Numbered from the stretch's first letter, positions 44,510-53,943 are shown. The stretch is DNA of 64,000 nt from Leptolyngbya ohadii IS1 (GCF_002215035.1 NZ_NKFP01000006.1:137083-201082); one strand, 5' to 3'. Numbers and translations: made by a program. Notes: generated by a model not told the origin, from the letters alone.

Positions 44510-45256
44510 ATGAAATCGACAAAACTTTCTCGCTGGATTGCTGTGTTTGGCTTGAGCCTGACCACAACGCTGAATCTGCTGCCTGCTGCTTCTGCCTCCA
44601 CATACCAGACCAGCAGCGGCAAAACAACGATCGTCTTGGATGAAGCCTCAACGCCGACCACGCAGCCCCGACGCGGCTTCTACTTTACCGAGAGCGCAGG
44701 ACGGCAGTGGATGGGCAATATCAACATCGCCAGCATGAGTGCAGGAACCGGACAAACGGTTTACAGCGGCACTTTTACCGATCGAACTATGGGATCGGGC
44801 ACTGCTATGAACTGTACGGGCAACATTCGCATTTCGCGCCAGTCTCCCGGAGCAGCAAGCCGAGTCGGGGCACAGGCAACCTGGCAAGTCACAGGCGGAT
44901 CGGGCTGTCCTTCCGTGGGGCAAACCTTTACGCTGAGTCTCCAGGAACCTCTACCCCGCGCCGATCGCAGCGGCAACTTTACCGCCCAGAATTCCAATAC
45001 CTGGATGAGCGAAACCAGTGGGAATGTGACTTGGCTCGCGTGGCGCGTCGTTTCCCCAGACGGTCAACTCAACTGTCGCGAAACCCCCAACGGCACTGTT
45101 AAACAGGTTTACCGCAGCAACACCCAAATCCTCGCCGAAACCAGAGGCGGCAGTGCCTTCACCCTCGCCAACGGCAACCCCTGGCTGCTCACCCGCGATC
45201 GCTGCTACGTCCGCGCCAACACCCAATTTATTCAACCCATCTCCGTCCCCTTCTAA
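44510..45256 (+). CDS. secreted hypothetical protein
   Basis: The 248-residue precursor has a signal peptide (MKSTKLSRWIAVFGLSLTTT, cut near ASAS) followed by a beta-rich domain with a GFYFTESAGRQWMGNINIAS stretch and two cysteines, and a C-terminal SH3-like part (LNCRETPNGTVKQVYRSNTQ, RCYVRANTQFIQPI). The tail resembles bacterial SH3 modules that bind cell-wall material. I know no name for the family. The ATG at 44510 is preferred over a TTG at 44498. Confidence 0.75.
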   Translation: MKSTKLSRWIAVFGLSLTTTLNLLPAASASTYQTSSGKTTIVLDEASTPTTQPRRGFYFTESAGRQWMGNINIASMSAGTGQTVYSGTFTDRTMGSGTAMNCTGNIRISRQSPGAASRVGAQATWQVTGGSGCPSVGQTFTLSLQEPLPRADRSGNFTAQNSNTWMSETSGNVTWLAWRVVSPDGQLNCRETPNGTVKQVYRSNTQILAETRGGSAFTLANGNPWLLTRDRCYVRANTQFIQPISVPF

Positions 45257-45280
45257 TTCTCTTTAGTCTCTCCCTCGCGC

Positions 45281-45316
45281 CCCCGCCCCCTGCTCCCCTG
45301 CTTCCCACTCCCCTAC
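45281..45316 (+). repeat. CT-rich low-complexity repeat
   Basis: GCGCCCCCGCCCCCTGCTCC continues into CCTGCTTCCCACTCCCCTAC, close to the CTCCCCTG repeats elsewhere. It fills the gap before the convergent DUF6391 remnant. Confidence 0.65.
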
Positions 45317-45835
45317 CGCTCAATCCACTTTACCCGCACAAAATGCGCCGGAAACCCCTGCCGCTCCCCAAGATACTGCACATCCTCGATCGCCAGATTA
45401 AATGGAATCGAAGTGGTGACATACTTCTGTGCCCAGCCACCTAGCTCCGGGGCGATCTGTAAGGCGGTCATCGTAGCTGCACCCAGTCCCAGCAGTTGAC
45501 CGATCGGTTCACGGGGCAGAACCAGGGAAGTGCCGATCGTCAGTCCGGCGGTCAGCAGAATGCCCACAGAGAAATTCGTGCCGCACCGCGGATGAACAGC
45601 CAGATTCCATTCGCCGCTCACAATCCGCTGGAGGGCAGTTCGGGTAGCACGACGCAGTGGCGTCCTCGAAGGCATGAACCTGCCGCACCATCAGCAATTC
45701 CTTAAGCCCCGGCAAAAAGTTAAGCTGCCGCAGCAGATCGGAATCCTGACTCCGTTGGGGGGCAAACTCAAAGGGAAATTGACTGTCCGATCGCGAATTC
45801 GATCGCTGGTCAAAAGGGGGTGCAGAAGCAGCCAT
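45313..45835 (-). pseudogene. DUF6391 protein, internally deleted and frameshifted
   Basis: Two overlapping frames make up one protein family. The 5' part (from the ATG at 45835) reads SDLLRQLNFLPGLKELLMVR, QVHAFEDAT, then breaks off. The 3' part, in another frame, reads LRRATRTALQRIVSGEWNLA, VHPRCGTNFSVGILLTAGL and ends HFVRVKWIER. In intact homologues as I recall them, about 40 residues lie between HA-x2-ATV and the LxRAVRTAL segment; here they are missing and the frame shifts at about 45655-45668. Either an internal deletion has inactivated the gene, or the 120-codon 3' frame is made alone. Confidence 0.65.
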
Positions 45836-46850
45836 TGCCAAACTCCTGAATCTCTAAGTTGAATTTCTAAGTGTCAGGTTAACAAGGGGAAGGTCAACAG
45901 GTGGAAGGTTAGCCTAGTGGACACAATGAGGATGGGCACAATGAGGATAGGCACAGTGAGGATAGGCACAGTAAGGACTGAATGCCTGAGTGTTTCTACT
46001 CTAGCGGAATTCATCGATCCTCAAAGCGGAGAACAGTATCGTCCGTCACAAATATTCAATTACCCCTGTTCAATTGCCCGATCGCCCGATCAACTGCCCC
46101 CGATCAATCGCCGCCTGATCCATTACTCCCGATCAACTGCCCCCGACCAATTGCCCTAAGCTCCGGCAGTCCTGACAAATCGGCTGTGAACCAGGACTTG
46201 CGCTCCTGCATCTCGTCAAAATTCTATTCAGCACTACTCAGCACAGCTATCGCTCAACAACCATAGGGTGGCTTGGTTAAGAGCCGATAAATTCTTTAGC
46301 AGTTCACTTTCTTGCCTCATTTCAGATACGTTCATCTGTCAAAAAACAGTTTGTGACGAACAATTCTTTAAAGGTTTTTGAAGTCAGATTAGCAACTGAA
46401 GAGTTGTTAAATTCGTCACAAAAGCGACTCGAAATGAGGTGACAGGTAAAGCATAGACTCTATGATATATAAAGGCTTTGCCCAGCATGATTAGATAGTA
46501 AGCTGCCTATTATAGGGAAGATCATTGCTTAAGTTAATTCATTTCATTTCGTATTAATCTATCCTTGCTCTCGAATTAGGATTTAGCGAAGGACAGCTAA
46601 AGCATTTCTTAAGCTGCATATAAAAATACATCGACTAGAATAAATTCAGTTTCGACATGACTGTATTACGTTTATTTATTAGTGGTGGATGAAGCATTTC
46701 TTAAATGTTTCATTGAAGATTTATGTGTCTAATTGTGACAAAAGCTGTCGAACTATTGCTAGGAGTTGCCGAGATTTAACCGCAAATCTGATGCAAATCT
46801 AGCGCACCACTCTACGTTCTTCGTTTGGTCAAATCAAGACCCCTTGGTAT
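45836..46850. other. 1-kb upstream region of the cox operon, no gene
   Basis: It starts with four tandem 15-mers (45919-45978) and a stretch of CGATCAACTGCCC-like repeats (46076-46156). The second half (46260-46850) is AT-rich with several TTGTGAC/GTCACAAA-like words (near 46351 and 46416) and must contain the ctaC promoter. I see no supported gene. Confidence 0.5.
45919..45978 (+). repeat. four tandem 15-bp repeats
   Basis: Units GGACACAATGAGGAT, GGGCACAATGAGGAT, AGGCACAGTGAGGAT and AGGCACAGTAAGGAC follow without gaps. Since 15 is a multiple of three, the plus strand encodes a periodic MGTxRI-like peptide, but nothing else supports translation. Confidence 0.9.
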
Positions 46851-47867
46851 ATGAAACAAATTCCAGCTTCACTCCTAACTCTGGTTGCTGGTGTCCTAAT
46901 TACGTTAGTCAGTCTGTGGGTCGGTCAGCATCACGGTTTAATGCCAGAGCAGGCCTCAGCGCAGGCTCCGCTAGTCGATCGTTTTTTTAGCGTAATGGTG
47001 ACGATCGCCACCGCTCTATTCATCGTGGTAGAAGGCGCAATCCTGCTGTTTGTGATTAAATTCCGCAAGCGCAGAGGCGACGAAACCGACGGACTACCGA
47101 TCGAAGGCAACATTCCTCTGGAGATTTTCTGGACTGCGATCCCCGCCATTATTGTGATTGGATTGAGCGTCTACAGTGTGCAAGTCTTTGAGGAAATGGG
47201 CGGCTTTGGTCCGGGCGCACCTGTTGCAATGGCTCACATGCATGGAATGTCTGCCGGAATGTCCCATCACGGAACGCTGGTGGCTCAGGCGGCTGAAACT
47301 CCCGTTGCCGGAGATGTGGCTCCCTCAATCGGAGATCCAGCTGTACCCGATGCCAAATATGGCGTGGGACGCGCCAATGAATTCGGCGGAAGTCCCCCTG
47401 CGGATGTAACGGTGAACGTGACCGGGATGCAGTTTGCCTGGCTGTTCAACTATCCGGAAGAAAACATTACTGCTGGAGAACTGCACGTTCCGATCGGCAA
47501 AGATGTGCAAATTAACATCACCGCCCAGGATGTGATTCATGCCTTCTGGGTGCCGCAGTTTCGGATCAAGCAGGACGCGATGCCCGGACTTCCCTCTGAG
47601 CTACGCTTCACCGCCACGAAGGTGGGAACCTATCCGATCGTCTGTGCCGAACTCTGCGGCAGCTATCACGGCGGAATGCGCTCCCAGGTAATCGTTCACA
47701 CCCAGGAAGATTACGATCGCTGGCTGACGGAAAACCGCATTGCCCAGCAAGCAAATCCCCAGCAGACGATCGCGGTCAATCCTGCTAATCTCTCTGACTC
47801 TGAGTTTCTGGCTCCCTACGGTCACGAAATGGGCATAACGGCGGAAACGCTGGCACAGTTGCACTAA
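46851..47867 (+). CDS. ctaC: cytochrome c oxidase subunit II
   Basis: The 338-residue subunit has a signal-like first segment, two membrane spans (SVMVTIATALFIVVEGAILL, IFWTAIPAIIVIGLSVYSVQ) and a cupredoxin domain with the CuA ligands in CAELCGSYHGGM (C-x3-C-x3-H-x2-M, about residues 265-276). An earlier ligand His is in VIHAFWVPQFRIKQDAMPG. A His/Met-rich insert (MAHMHGMSAGMSHH, about 125-140) precedes the domain. It accepts electrons from cytochrome c6 or plastocyanin. It leads a ctaC-ctaD-ctaE operon. Confidence 0.95.
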   Translation: MKQIPASLLTLVAGVLITLVSLWVGQHHGLMPEQASAQAPLVDRFFSVMVTIATALFIVVEGAILLFVIKFRKRRGDETDGLPIEGNIPLEIFWTAIPAIIVIGLSVYSVQVFEEMGGFGPGAPVAMAHMHGMSAGMSHHGTLVAQAAETPVAGDVAPSIGDPAVPDAKYGVGRANEFGGSPPADVTVNVTGMQFAWLFNYPEENITAGELHVPIGKDVQINITAQDVIHAFWVPQFRIKQDAMPGLPSELRFTATKVGTYPIVCAELCGSYHGGMRSQVIVHTQEDYDRWLTENRIAQQANPQQTIAVNPANLSDSEFLAPYGHEMGITAETLAQLH

Positions 47868-47924
47868 TTTTTGCACTAAATCTCTCAATTTTTGCCCGAC
47901 TTTCTTCCTTTCTCACTCAAGGCT

Positions 47925-49613
47925 ATGACCCAAACTCACCGTCCCGTTGAGGGCAATTCTGCTGAGGGCAACATTGTCATTGCTCATCACGTTCACCAGA
48001 AAGCGTGGAAGTGGTACGACTACTTCACCTTCAACGTGGATCACAAAGTCATCGGCATCCAATATCTGGTGCTGGCATTTGTGTTCTACTTAGTTGGCGG
48101 CGCGATGGCAGTGGCGATTCGCTCCGAACTGGCAACCCCGAATACTGATTTACTTGATCCCGCTTTATATAACGCCTTTATGACCAACCACGGGACGATC
48201 ATGATCTTCCTGTGGATCGTACCTGCGGCAATCGGCGGTTTTGGCAATTTCCTGATCCCGCTGATGATTGGCGCGAGAGATCTGGCATTTCCGAAGCTAA
48301 ACGCCCTCGCTTTCTGGCTCAACCCGCCTGCCGGACTGCTGCTGATTGCCAGCTTTTATTTTGGCGGCGCTCAATCAGGCTGGACTGCCTATCCGCCCCT
48401 CAGTTTGATTACCGCAACGACGGCGCAATCCATGTGGGTGCTGGCGATCGTCCTGGTCGGGACTTCCTCGATTCTGGGATCGCTCAACTTTATTGTGACG
48501 ATCGTGAATATGCGGGTTCCCAGCCAGCGGTGGGATCAGCTTCCCCTGTTCTGCTGGGCAATTCTGGCGACTTCGGTGCTGGCACTCCTGTCTACCCCGG
48601 TTCTGGCGGCAGGTCTGGTGTTGCTCCTGTTTGATCTCAACTTTGGCACGTCTTTCTTCAAGCCGGATGCGGGCGGTAATGTTGTTATTTATCAACACCT
48701 GTTCTGGTTTTATTCCCACCCGGCAGTGTATTTAATGATCCTGCCCATCTTCGGCATCATGTCCGAAGTCATCCCCGTTCATGCTCGCAAACCGATCTTT
48801 GGCTATAAAGCGATCGCCTATTCCAGTTTGGCAATCTGTATCGTTGGTTTGTTTGTGTGGGCGCACCATATGTTCACCAGCGGGACTCCGCCCTGGATGC
48901 GAATGTTCTTCACGATTTCAACGCTGATGGTGGCTGTGCCAACGGGGGTGAAGATCTTTAGCTGGGTGGCAACCCTGTGGGGCGGCAAGATTCGGCTGAC
49001 GAGTGCCATGCTGTTTGCGATCGGTCTGCTGATGATGTTCGTATTTGGCGGCATCAGCGGTGTGACTCTGGGCACGGCTCCGGTGGATCTCCATGTGCAT
49101 GACACCTACTATGTCGTCGGACATTTCCACTACGTGCTGTTTGGTGGTTCCGTCTTTGGCATCTACGCCGGAATCTATCACTGGTATCCCAAGATCACCG
49201 GACGGATGCTGAACGAAAAGCTGGGTGTGCTGCACTTTGTGTTGACCTTTATCGGCACCAATCTTACCTTCGCGCCCATGCACATTCTCGGACTTCAGGG
49301 AATGCCGCGTCGGGTAGCAATGTACGATCCCCAGTTTGCCTATCTGAACGAGCTTTGCACGATCGGCGCATACGTTCTCGCCGTTTCTGTGATTCCGTTT
49401 TACATCAACGCGATTTGGAGCTGGACGAAGGGCAAACCCGCTGGAGATAATCCCTGGAATGCGCTGACGCTGGAGTGGACAACCGCTTCGCCGCCTGCGA
49501 TCGAAAACTGGGAAGTGCTGCCTGTGGTCACGCATGGACCCTACGATTACGGGATGCACGCTGACGATCACGCAGAGGATCATCCCATTGCAGCGGAGCC
49601 TGTTGCGGAGTAG
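47925..49613 (+). CDS. ctaD: cytochrome c oxidase subunit I
   Basis: The 562-residue catalytic subunit of the aa3-type oxidase has about twelve spans. Landmarks are NHGTIMIFLWIVPAAIGGFG (haem a His), LFWFYSHPAVYLMILPIFG with the CuB His and the cross-linked Tyr, VWAHHMFTSG (CuB His pair) and HDTYYVVGHFHYVLFGG (haem a and a3 His). I start at the ATG at 47925 (MTQTHRPVEG); an upstream TTG at 47892 is less likely. It sits between ctaC and ctaE. Confidence 0.96.
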   Translation: MTQTHRPVEGNSAEGNIVIAHHVHQKAWKWYDYFTFNVDHKVIGIQYLVLAFVFYLVGGAMAVAIRSELATPNTDLLDPALYNAFMTNHGTIMIFLWIVPAAIGGFGNFLIPLMIGARDLAFPKLNALAFWLNPPAGLLLIASFYFGGAQSGWTAYPPLSLITATTAQSMWVLAIVLVGTSSILGSLNFIVTIVNMRVPSQRWDQLPLFCWAILATSVLALLSTPVLAAGLVLLLFDLNFGTSFFKPDAGGNVVIYQHLFWFYSHPAVYLMILPIFGIMSEVIPVHARKPIFGYKAIAYSSLAICIVGLFVWAHHMFTSGTPPWMRMFFTISTLMVAVPTGVKIFSWVATLWGGKIRLTSAMLFAIGLLMMFVFGGISGVTLGTAPVDLHVHDTYYVVGHFHYVLFGGSVFGIYAGIYHWYPKITGRMLNEKLGVLHFVLTFIGTNLTFAPMHILGLQGMPRRVAMYDPQFAYLNELCTIGAYVLAVSVIPFYINAIWSWTKGKPAGDNPWNALTLEWTTASPPAIENWEVLPVVTHGPYDYGMHADDHAEDHPIAAEPVAE

Positions 49614-49643
49614 GTAAGATCCTGCATTGTCCCTTAAATCCTG

Positions 49644-49681
49644 CATCGCCCCCTAAATCCCCCATAAATGGGGGACTTCCG
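49644..49681 (+). repeat. folded intergenic repeat (CCCCCTAAATCCCCC...GGGGGACTTCC)
   Basis: CCCCCTAAATCCCCCATAAA is followed by TGGGGGACTTCC, a common cyanobacterial intergenic hairpin; another form is at 62051-62114. Confidence 0.7.
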
Positions 49682-49717
49682 ATTCCATCCGTAAAGAGTA
49701 CTATCTGAGAAAGATGG

Positions 49718-49777
49718 CTTGGTTCCCCCACTCGCTCTACAAGAGCGGCAATCAATAATTAGGGGGTTAGGGGGGCA
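49718..49777 (-). repeat. folded intergenic repeat, reverse orientation
   Basis: The sequence GGTTCCCCCACTCGCTCTAC, AAGAGCG and TTAGGGGGTTAGGGGGGCAA is the reverse complement of the layout at 1461-1525. It lies between ctaD and ctaE. Confidence 0.7.
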
Positions 49778-49848
49778 AATCACAGGCAACTTTCTTCACT
49801 CGATCGAATTTTTCCCTTCCTTTGTTCTCTTCCCCCTTCACAAGATCT

Positions 49849-50493
49849 ATGCAAGGTTCAACGATCGATCCCTCCGGAGTCCCATTTGAATCTTCGGTTT
49901 CAGCGATCGCCTCAGAAACAAGCGTTTCGCACCACGAAGGACATCATCCCGACCTGCGCGTTTGGGGACTGCTGACGTTCCTCGTCTCGGAATCGCTGAT
50001 GTTTGGTGCCTTTTTTGCCACCTATTTAATTCTGCGCGGCGGCGCGGCACAGTGGCCCCCCGAAGGTACCGAGGTCGAACTGCTCGTACCCACGATTAAC
50101 ACCATCATTCTGGTATCCAGCAGTTTCGTCATTCACTTTGGCGACAGTGCTATCAAGAAGAACGACGTTGCCGGACTGCGCCGCTGGTACATTGCCACCA
50201 CTATTATGGGAGCCGTCTTCCTTGCCGGACAGGTCTACGAGTACATGACCCTCGGCTACGGACTCACCACGAATATTTTCGCCAACTGCTTCTATCTCAT
50301 GACCGGATTCCACGGTCTGCACGTCTTTATCGGCTTACTGCTGATTCTAGGTGTGCTGTGGCGATCGCGCCGGGAAGGACACTATTCCGACCAAAAGCAC
50401 ACGGGCGTTGAGATGGCAGAAATCTACTGGCACTTTGTAGACATCATCTGGATCGTTTTGTTCTCGCTGATCTACATCCTGACGCTTTTTTAA
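49849..50493 (+). CDS. ctaE: cytochrome c oxidase subunit III
   Basis: The 214-residue membrane subunit has five or more spans and typical features: LTFLVSESLMFGAFFATYLI (conserved Glu in the first spans), HGLHVFIGLLLILGVLW and VEMAEIYWHFVDIIWIVLFS. I start at the ATG at 49849. Two dispersed repeats separate it from ctaD by 235 bp, longer than usual for this operon, but the three genes share strand and order. A terminator follows at 50676. Confidence 0.94.
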   Translation: MQGSTIDPSGVPFESSVSAIASETSVSHHEGHHPDLRVWGLLTFLVSESLMFGAFFATYLILRGGAAQWPPEGTEVELLVPTINTIILVSSSFVIHFGDSAIKKNDVAGLRRWYIATTIMGAVFLAGQVYEYMTLGYGLTTNIFANCFYLMTGFHGLHVFIGLLLILGVLWRSRREGHYSDQKHTGVEMAEIYWHFVDIIWIVLFSLIYILTLF

Positions 50494-50526
50494 GTGGCTG
50501 GGCGCAATTAAACAACGGATGGATTT

Positions 50527-50583
50527 GGGGGTGTGGGGGCTGTGCCCCCCCCCACACTGGGGCGAAGCCCCAGACCCCCTTTA
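50527..50583. repeat. GC-rich double hairpin
   Basis: GGGGGTGTGGGGG can pair with CCCCCCCCCACAC, and TGGGGCGAAGCCCCA forms a second perfect hairpin, followed by GACCCCC which can pair with the first arm. No T-run follows, so it is better seen as an interspersed repeat than a terminator. Confidence 0.6.
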
Positions 50584-50675
50584 TCTCCTAAATAATTACA
50601 ACCACCTACTCAAGTCTAGAATTTCGATCTTCATCACAGATTCATTTCCATCGCAATTCATCTCCATCACAATAA

Positions 50676-50727
50676 AGGGTACGGCGATCTTCTAAAGCAG
50701 AAATCTCGATAGCGTGCCCTTTTTTTA
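50676..50727 (+). terminator. terminator of the cox operon
   Basis: AGGGTACG (50676-50683) pairs with CGTGCCCT (50713-50720, one G-T pair), followed by seven T. Confidence 0.6.
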
Positions 50728-50753
50728 TGGCGGTGAGTTTCTAAATTTCGACA

Positions 50754-50775
50754 CAAAAAAGGGGCATAAGCCCCT
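50754..50775 (-). terminator. terminator of the WGxxGxxG gene
   Basis: On the minus strand AGGGGC (50770-50775 on plus as GCCCCT) pairs with GCCCCT and is followed by TTTTTT. The hairpin ends 67 bp after the stop codon of the gene. Confidence 0.8.
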
Positions 50776-50842
50776 CTTCGTGGATGGAAGCGTCTATTGG
50801 TTTCTGTAACCAAAGCAGGTTGGGAAGCAATAATCTATCCGA

Positions 50843-51157
50843 TTATTCGCGGTAGCCCGTGCGGGTGGTTACATCAGGCTCGCGGTAGTGAACTGCCTGG
50901 TCATCGCGCTTCTTACCAGCCAGACCAGCCAGACCAATCAGACCGAGCAGACCCAGCCAGCCCCAATCAAAACCATCGTTGGATTCTACGTCAGCAGCGG
51001 GGGTCGTATCAGCAGTCGTATTAGGAACGGCGGTTGTGTCGGTCGTGGTCGTCGTATCGGTGGTTCCAGTGGTCGTCGTCGCAGAAGCGATCGTTGCAGG
51101 CAGAACGCTGAGGCTCAGAGCCAGGGCGCTAGCACCAATCATTTTGGAAAGTTTCAT
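50843..51157 (-). CDS. WGxxGxxG family secreted/membrane protein
   Basis: The 104-residue protein has a signal peptide (MKLSKMIGASALALSLSVLP, cut near ASA), a Thr-rich spacer (TTTTGTTDTTTTTDTTAV) and the C-terminal WGxxGxxG-type hydrophobic segment FDWGWLGLLGLIGLAGLAG followed by KKRDDQ. That C-terminal segment plus basic residues looks like a membrane anchor or sorting signal. Its function is unknown. The Thr-rich spacer echoes the fasciclin protein at 54 kb. Confidence 0.82.
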   Translation of the reverse strand: MKLSKMIGASALALSLSVLPATIASATTTTGTTDTTTTTDTTAVPNTTADTTPAADVESNDGFDWGWLGLLGLIGLAGLAGKKRDDQAVHYREPDVTTRTGYRE

Positions 51158-51574
51158 AGATAGTCTCCTCTTGCAAATTTTGAGTTGTTTTCTCGAAGGA
51201 TTTCACCTTGGGGTCGTCTTAAAAGACGGTTTCACTTTGACGAGTTACGTTGGCAAGCCGTTACACCCTTAAACAGTACCGAGACAAACCACTTCTCCAA
51301 ATCAACCCTCGGCTAGAACCTCGCTGCTGAACTTTCTCTTACCGGAGGGATAGCTAAACCGGGGATCAGTCAATATTTAGAATTAGAAAACTCCCATAGA
51401 AAAATGAGAGCCGTGCCCCCGTTTTACTCAGATTTGCTGAGACTCGCTCATAGCGCGGAATCGATCGCCTTTGTGGAGAATGGGGTTTTCGGAGGTTTCC
51501 CCGTTTGTTTATCCTGGTATTTGGATTAAATGACTTGATCTAACCCGATTCACTCTGATTGATCTGCGACTCCT
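51158..51574. other. divergent promoter region, no gene
   Basis: The 417-bp gap separates the leftward WGxxGxxG gene from the rightward yebC gene, so it must hold both promoters. GAGGAG (minus strand, near 51165) is the ribosome site of the leftward gene. I see no other structure. Confidence 0.5.
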
Positions 51575-52378
51575 ATGGCTGGACATAGTAAATGGGCAAA
51601 CATTAAACGCCAAAAAGCGCGAGTTGATGCTGTAAAAGGCAAAACCTTTGCCAAAGTTTCGCGAGCCATTATTATTGCGGCTCGGACTGGAGGCGGCGAT
51701 CCAGAGGGAAATTTCCAGCTTCGCACGGCGATCGAGAAAGCCAAAGCCGCAGGCATCCCCAACGACAATATCGATCGTGCCATCGCCAAAGGAACCGGAA
51801 AGCTGGGGGGCGATGCTGATACGATTGAGGCAATTCGCTATGAGGGCTATGGTCCTGGCGGAGTAGCCATCCTGATCGAAGCCTTGACCGATAACCGCAA
51901 CCGTACCGCAGCTGACCTGAGAGCCGCCTTTAGCAAGCGGGGAGGCAACCTGGGGGAAACGGGCTGTGTGGGCTGGATGTTCGAGCAAAAGGGCGTGGTA
52001 ACGCTCAAACCCACTCCTGTCCTGCAAGGCAGAAGAGAAATCTACAAACTGCTGGAAGACGAACTGCTGGAAGCCTCTCTGGAAGGCGAAGCGGAATCCT
52101 ACGAACTCATTGAGCTAGAAGACGATATTCCCGGTGCGGAAGTCTTCACTGACCCCGCCAATCTCGAAAATCTGGCACAGGTACTCAAGGACAAGGGCTA
52201 TGTCGTCATCCAGTCCGAACTGCGCTGGTTTCCCAACAACAGCGTCGAGATCACCGACCCGGATCAGGCGGTACAAATGCTACGCCTCATGGATGCCCTG
52301 GAAGACCTGGACGACGTGCAGAGCGTCACTGCCAACTTTGACATGGCGGATGATCTGATGGCAGTCAGCATGGTCTAG
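51575..52378 (+). CDS. yebC: YebC/PmpR-family protein
   Basis: The 267-residue protein starts with the family hallmark [20 protein letters not shown] and continues [20 protein letters not shown] and MPNDNI-like [16 protein letters not shown], then [20 protein letters not shown]. YebC proteins bind DNA as regulators or, as recent work on the family reports, help ribosomes through proline-rich stretches. The second role may be of interest here because Pro-rich repeats occur in several proteins of this window. Length and start are normal. Confidence 0.95.
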   Translation: MAGHSKWANIKRQKARVDAVKGKTFAKVSRAIIIAARTGGGDPEGNFQLRTAIEKAKAAGIPNDNIDRAIAKGTGKLGGDADTIEAIRYEGYGPGGVAILIEALTDNRNRTAADLRAAFSKRGGNLGETGCVGWMFEQKGVVTLKPTPVLQGRREIYKLLEDELLEASLEGEAESYELIELEDDIPGAEVFTDPANLENLAQVLKDKGYVVIQSELRWFPNNSVEITDPDQAVQMLRLMDALEDLDDVQSVTANFDMADDLMAVSMV

Positions 52379-52520
52379 CTCTGCATTTCCTTACCTTGCA
52401 TCCCTCAAGCGATCGCGGCAGAATAAAAATATAACTACTCATCGCTCGGATTAATTACTAAAGCTAATCGATCCAGGCTCCGCCCGCTCAATATTCCTAT
52501 CCCTGCCGCACTCGTCGTCC

Positions 52521-53812
52521 ATGATCTCGGTCTCCCCTGCTCCCTGCTCCCCCACTCCCCTGCCTCCCCACCCCCTGCCCAATACGACCTCACAATCGTC
52601 GGTGGCGGCATCATCGGTCTTACCCTGGCTTGTGCGCTTAAAGACACAGGTTTAAAAATTGCCCTGATCGAAGCAAAGCCGCGTGAAGCGGGACTTCAGT
52701 TTCGCCGTGCCTATGCGATTACCCTAATGTCAGGCAAAATCCTGGCAGGGCTGGGCGTTTGGGACGAAATTCTGCCGCAGATCACCACCTTTCAGCAAAT
52801 CCGCCTCGCTGATGAAAACCATCCTGCGATCGTCCGGCTTCAGCCAGAGGATCTGGGCAGTGAGGAACTGGGCTATGTAGGCGAACATTATGTGATTGTG
52901 CGGGCGCTTTTGAATCGGCTGGAGGGGGCGGAGTCGATTACCTGGATTTGTCCGGCGGACGTGCAGGAAGCAGAGTATGAGGCAGATCGGGTGACACTGA
53001 CCCTCTCGATCGCAGGCGAAACGCACACCGTTCAAACTCGCCTTCTGGTCGCAGCAGACGGATCGCGATCGCCCCTCAGGGAAGCCGCAGGCATTCAAAC
53101 CAAAGGCTGGCAATACTGGCAGTCCTGCATTACGGCAGTGATTCGTCCGGAGAAGCCCCACGGCAACATTGCGCGGGAGCATTTCTGGTCAAGCGGTCCC
53201 TTTGCGACGCTGCCCCTGCCGGGTAATCGCTGTCAAATTGTCTTGACGGCTCCCCATGCCGAAGCGAAAAAATGGCTGGAGGTCGAAGAATCGGAATTTC
53301 TGGCGGAACTGGAGCGCCGCTACAGCGGGCAACTGGGCAAGATTGAACTCCTGGGCGATCGGCTTTTGTTCCCCGTAAAACTGATGCAGAGCGATCGCTA
53401 TACCCTTTCGCGGCTGGCGTTAGTGGGCGATGCGGCACACTGCTGTCACCCCGTCGGCGGGCAGGGCATGAATCTGGGGATTCGGGATGCGGCGGCACTG
53501 GCGCAGGTGATCAAAACCGCCTATCAGAAAGGCGAGGATGTGGGCAGCCTCAAGGTTCTGCGGCGATACGAACGCTGGCGCAAGCTGGAAAATTTAACTA
53601 TCCTGGGATTTACAGACTTCCTCGATCGCTTCTTCTCAAACACGGTTCCGCCGATCGTCTTTGTGCGGAGATTGGGCTTACAAGCTATGAACGTCGTTCG
53701 TCCGATGCGGTTTCTGGCACTCAAGCTAATGACAGGCATGAGCGGCAGAGTTCCGATGGTGGCATCCGATCAACATTCTCCTGCTAAAACACAGTCTCAT
53801 CCAGTTTCATAA
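52521..53812 (+). CDS. UbiH/VisC-family FAD-dependent hydroxylase, 5' frame uncertain
   Basis: The protein is a flavin monooxygenase of the UbiH type: QYDLTIVGGGIIGLTLACAL (FAD GxGxxG, from 52580), then ETHTVQTRLLVAADGSRSPL (DG motif), and ALVGDAAHCCHPVGGQGMNL (GD motif). The frame holding these motifs has no ATG, GTG or TTG between a stop at 52424 and the FAD motif. The first in-frame ATG, at 52727, would remove the FAD-binding strand. The only plausible ATG, at 52521, is in another frame and is separated from the FAD motif by a CT-rich repeat array (52529-52577); loss of 8 bp or gain of 1 or 16 bp would join them. It probably acts in quinone or related hydroxylation. Confidence 0.75.
52529..52577 (+). 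repeat. CT-rich repeat array at the start of the UbiH-like gene
   Basis: Units like CTCCCCTG, CTCCCTG, CTCCCCCA, CTCCCCTG and CCTCCCCA follow each other between the candidate ATG at 52521 and the FAD-binding codons at 52580. Confidence 0.8.
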
Positions 53813-53834
53813 ATTTCTACTCTTTTGTTATTCC

Positions 53835-53943
53835 CTTGTTCCAATGCTCTGCGTTGGAATGCTGTTTGGAGGCTCTGCTTCTCCCATATTATTAGCGGCA
53901 GAGCCGCATCCGAGCCGTGTCCAGGCTGAGCCTCAATATCAGG
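53835..53943 (+). repeat. multi-hairpin dispersed repeat, copy 2
   Basis: CCAATGCTCTGCGTTGG, then GGAGGCTCTGC, GCGGCAGAGCCGC and CCAGGCTGAGCC follow each other, the same order as in the copy at 59621 and in reverse at 514. Confidence 0.8.

Larger units (their letters stand above)
50494..50842. other. convergent gap with two terminators and a GC-rich hairpin
   Basis: It contains the GC-rich palindromic stretch at 50527-50583, the plus-strand terminator at 50676-50727 for the cox operon and the minus-strand terminator at 50754-50775 for the WGxxGxxG gene. No gene is seen. Confidence 0.65.

Noticed and set aside
45917-46159. 80-codon plus-strand frame beginning MDTMRMGTMRIGTVRIGTVR
   Set aside because: The frame is made by the 15-mer tandem repeat and low-complexity sequence; no other coding evidence.
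50979-51272. Val-rich plus-strand frame opposite the WGxxGxxG gene
   Set aside because: It is the antisense of the Thr-rich repeat codons; the minus-strand gene has a signal peptide, ribosome site and terminator.
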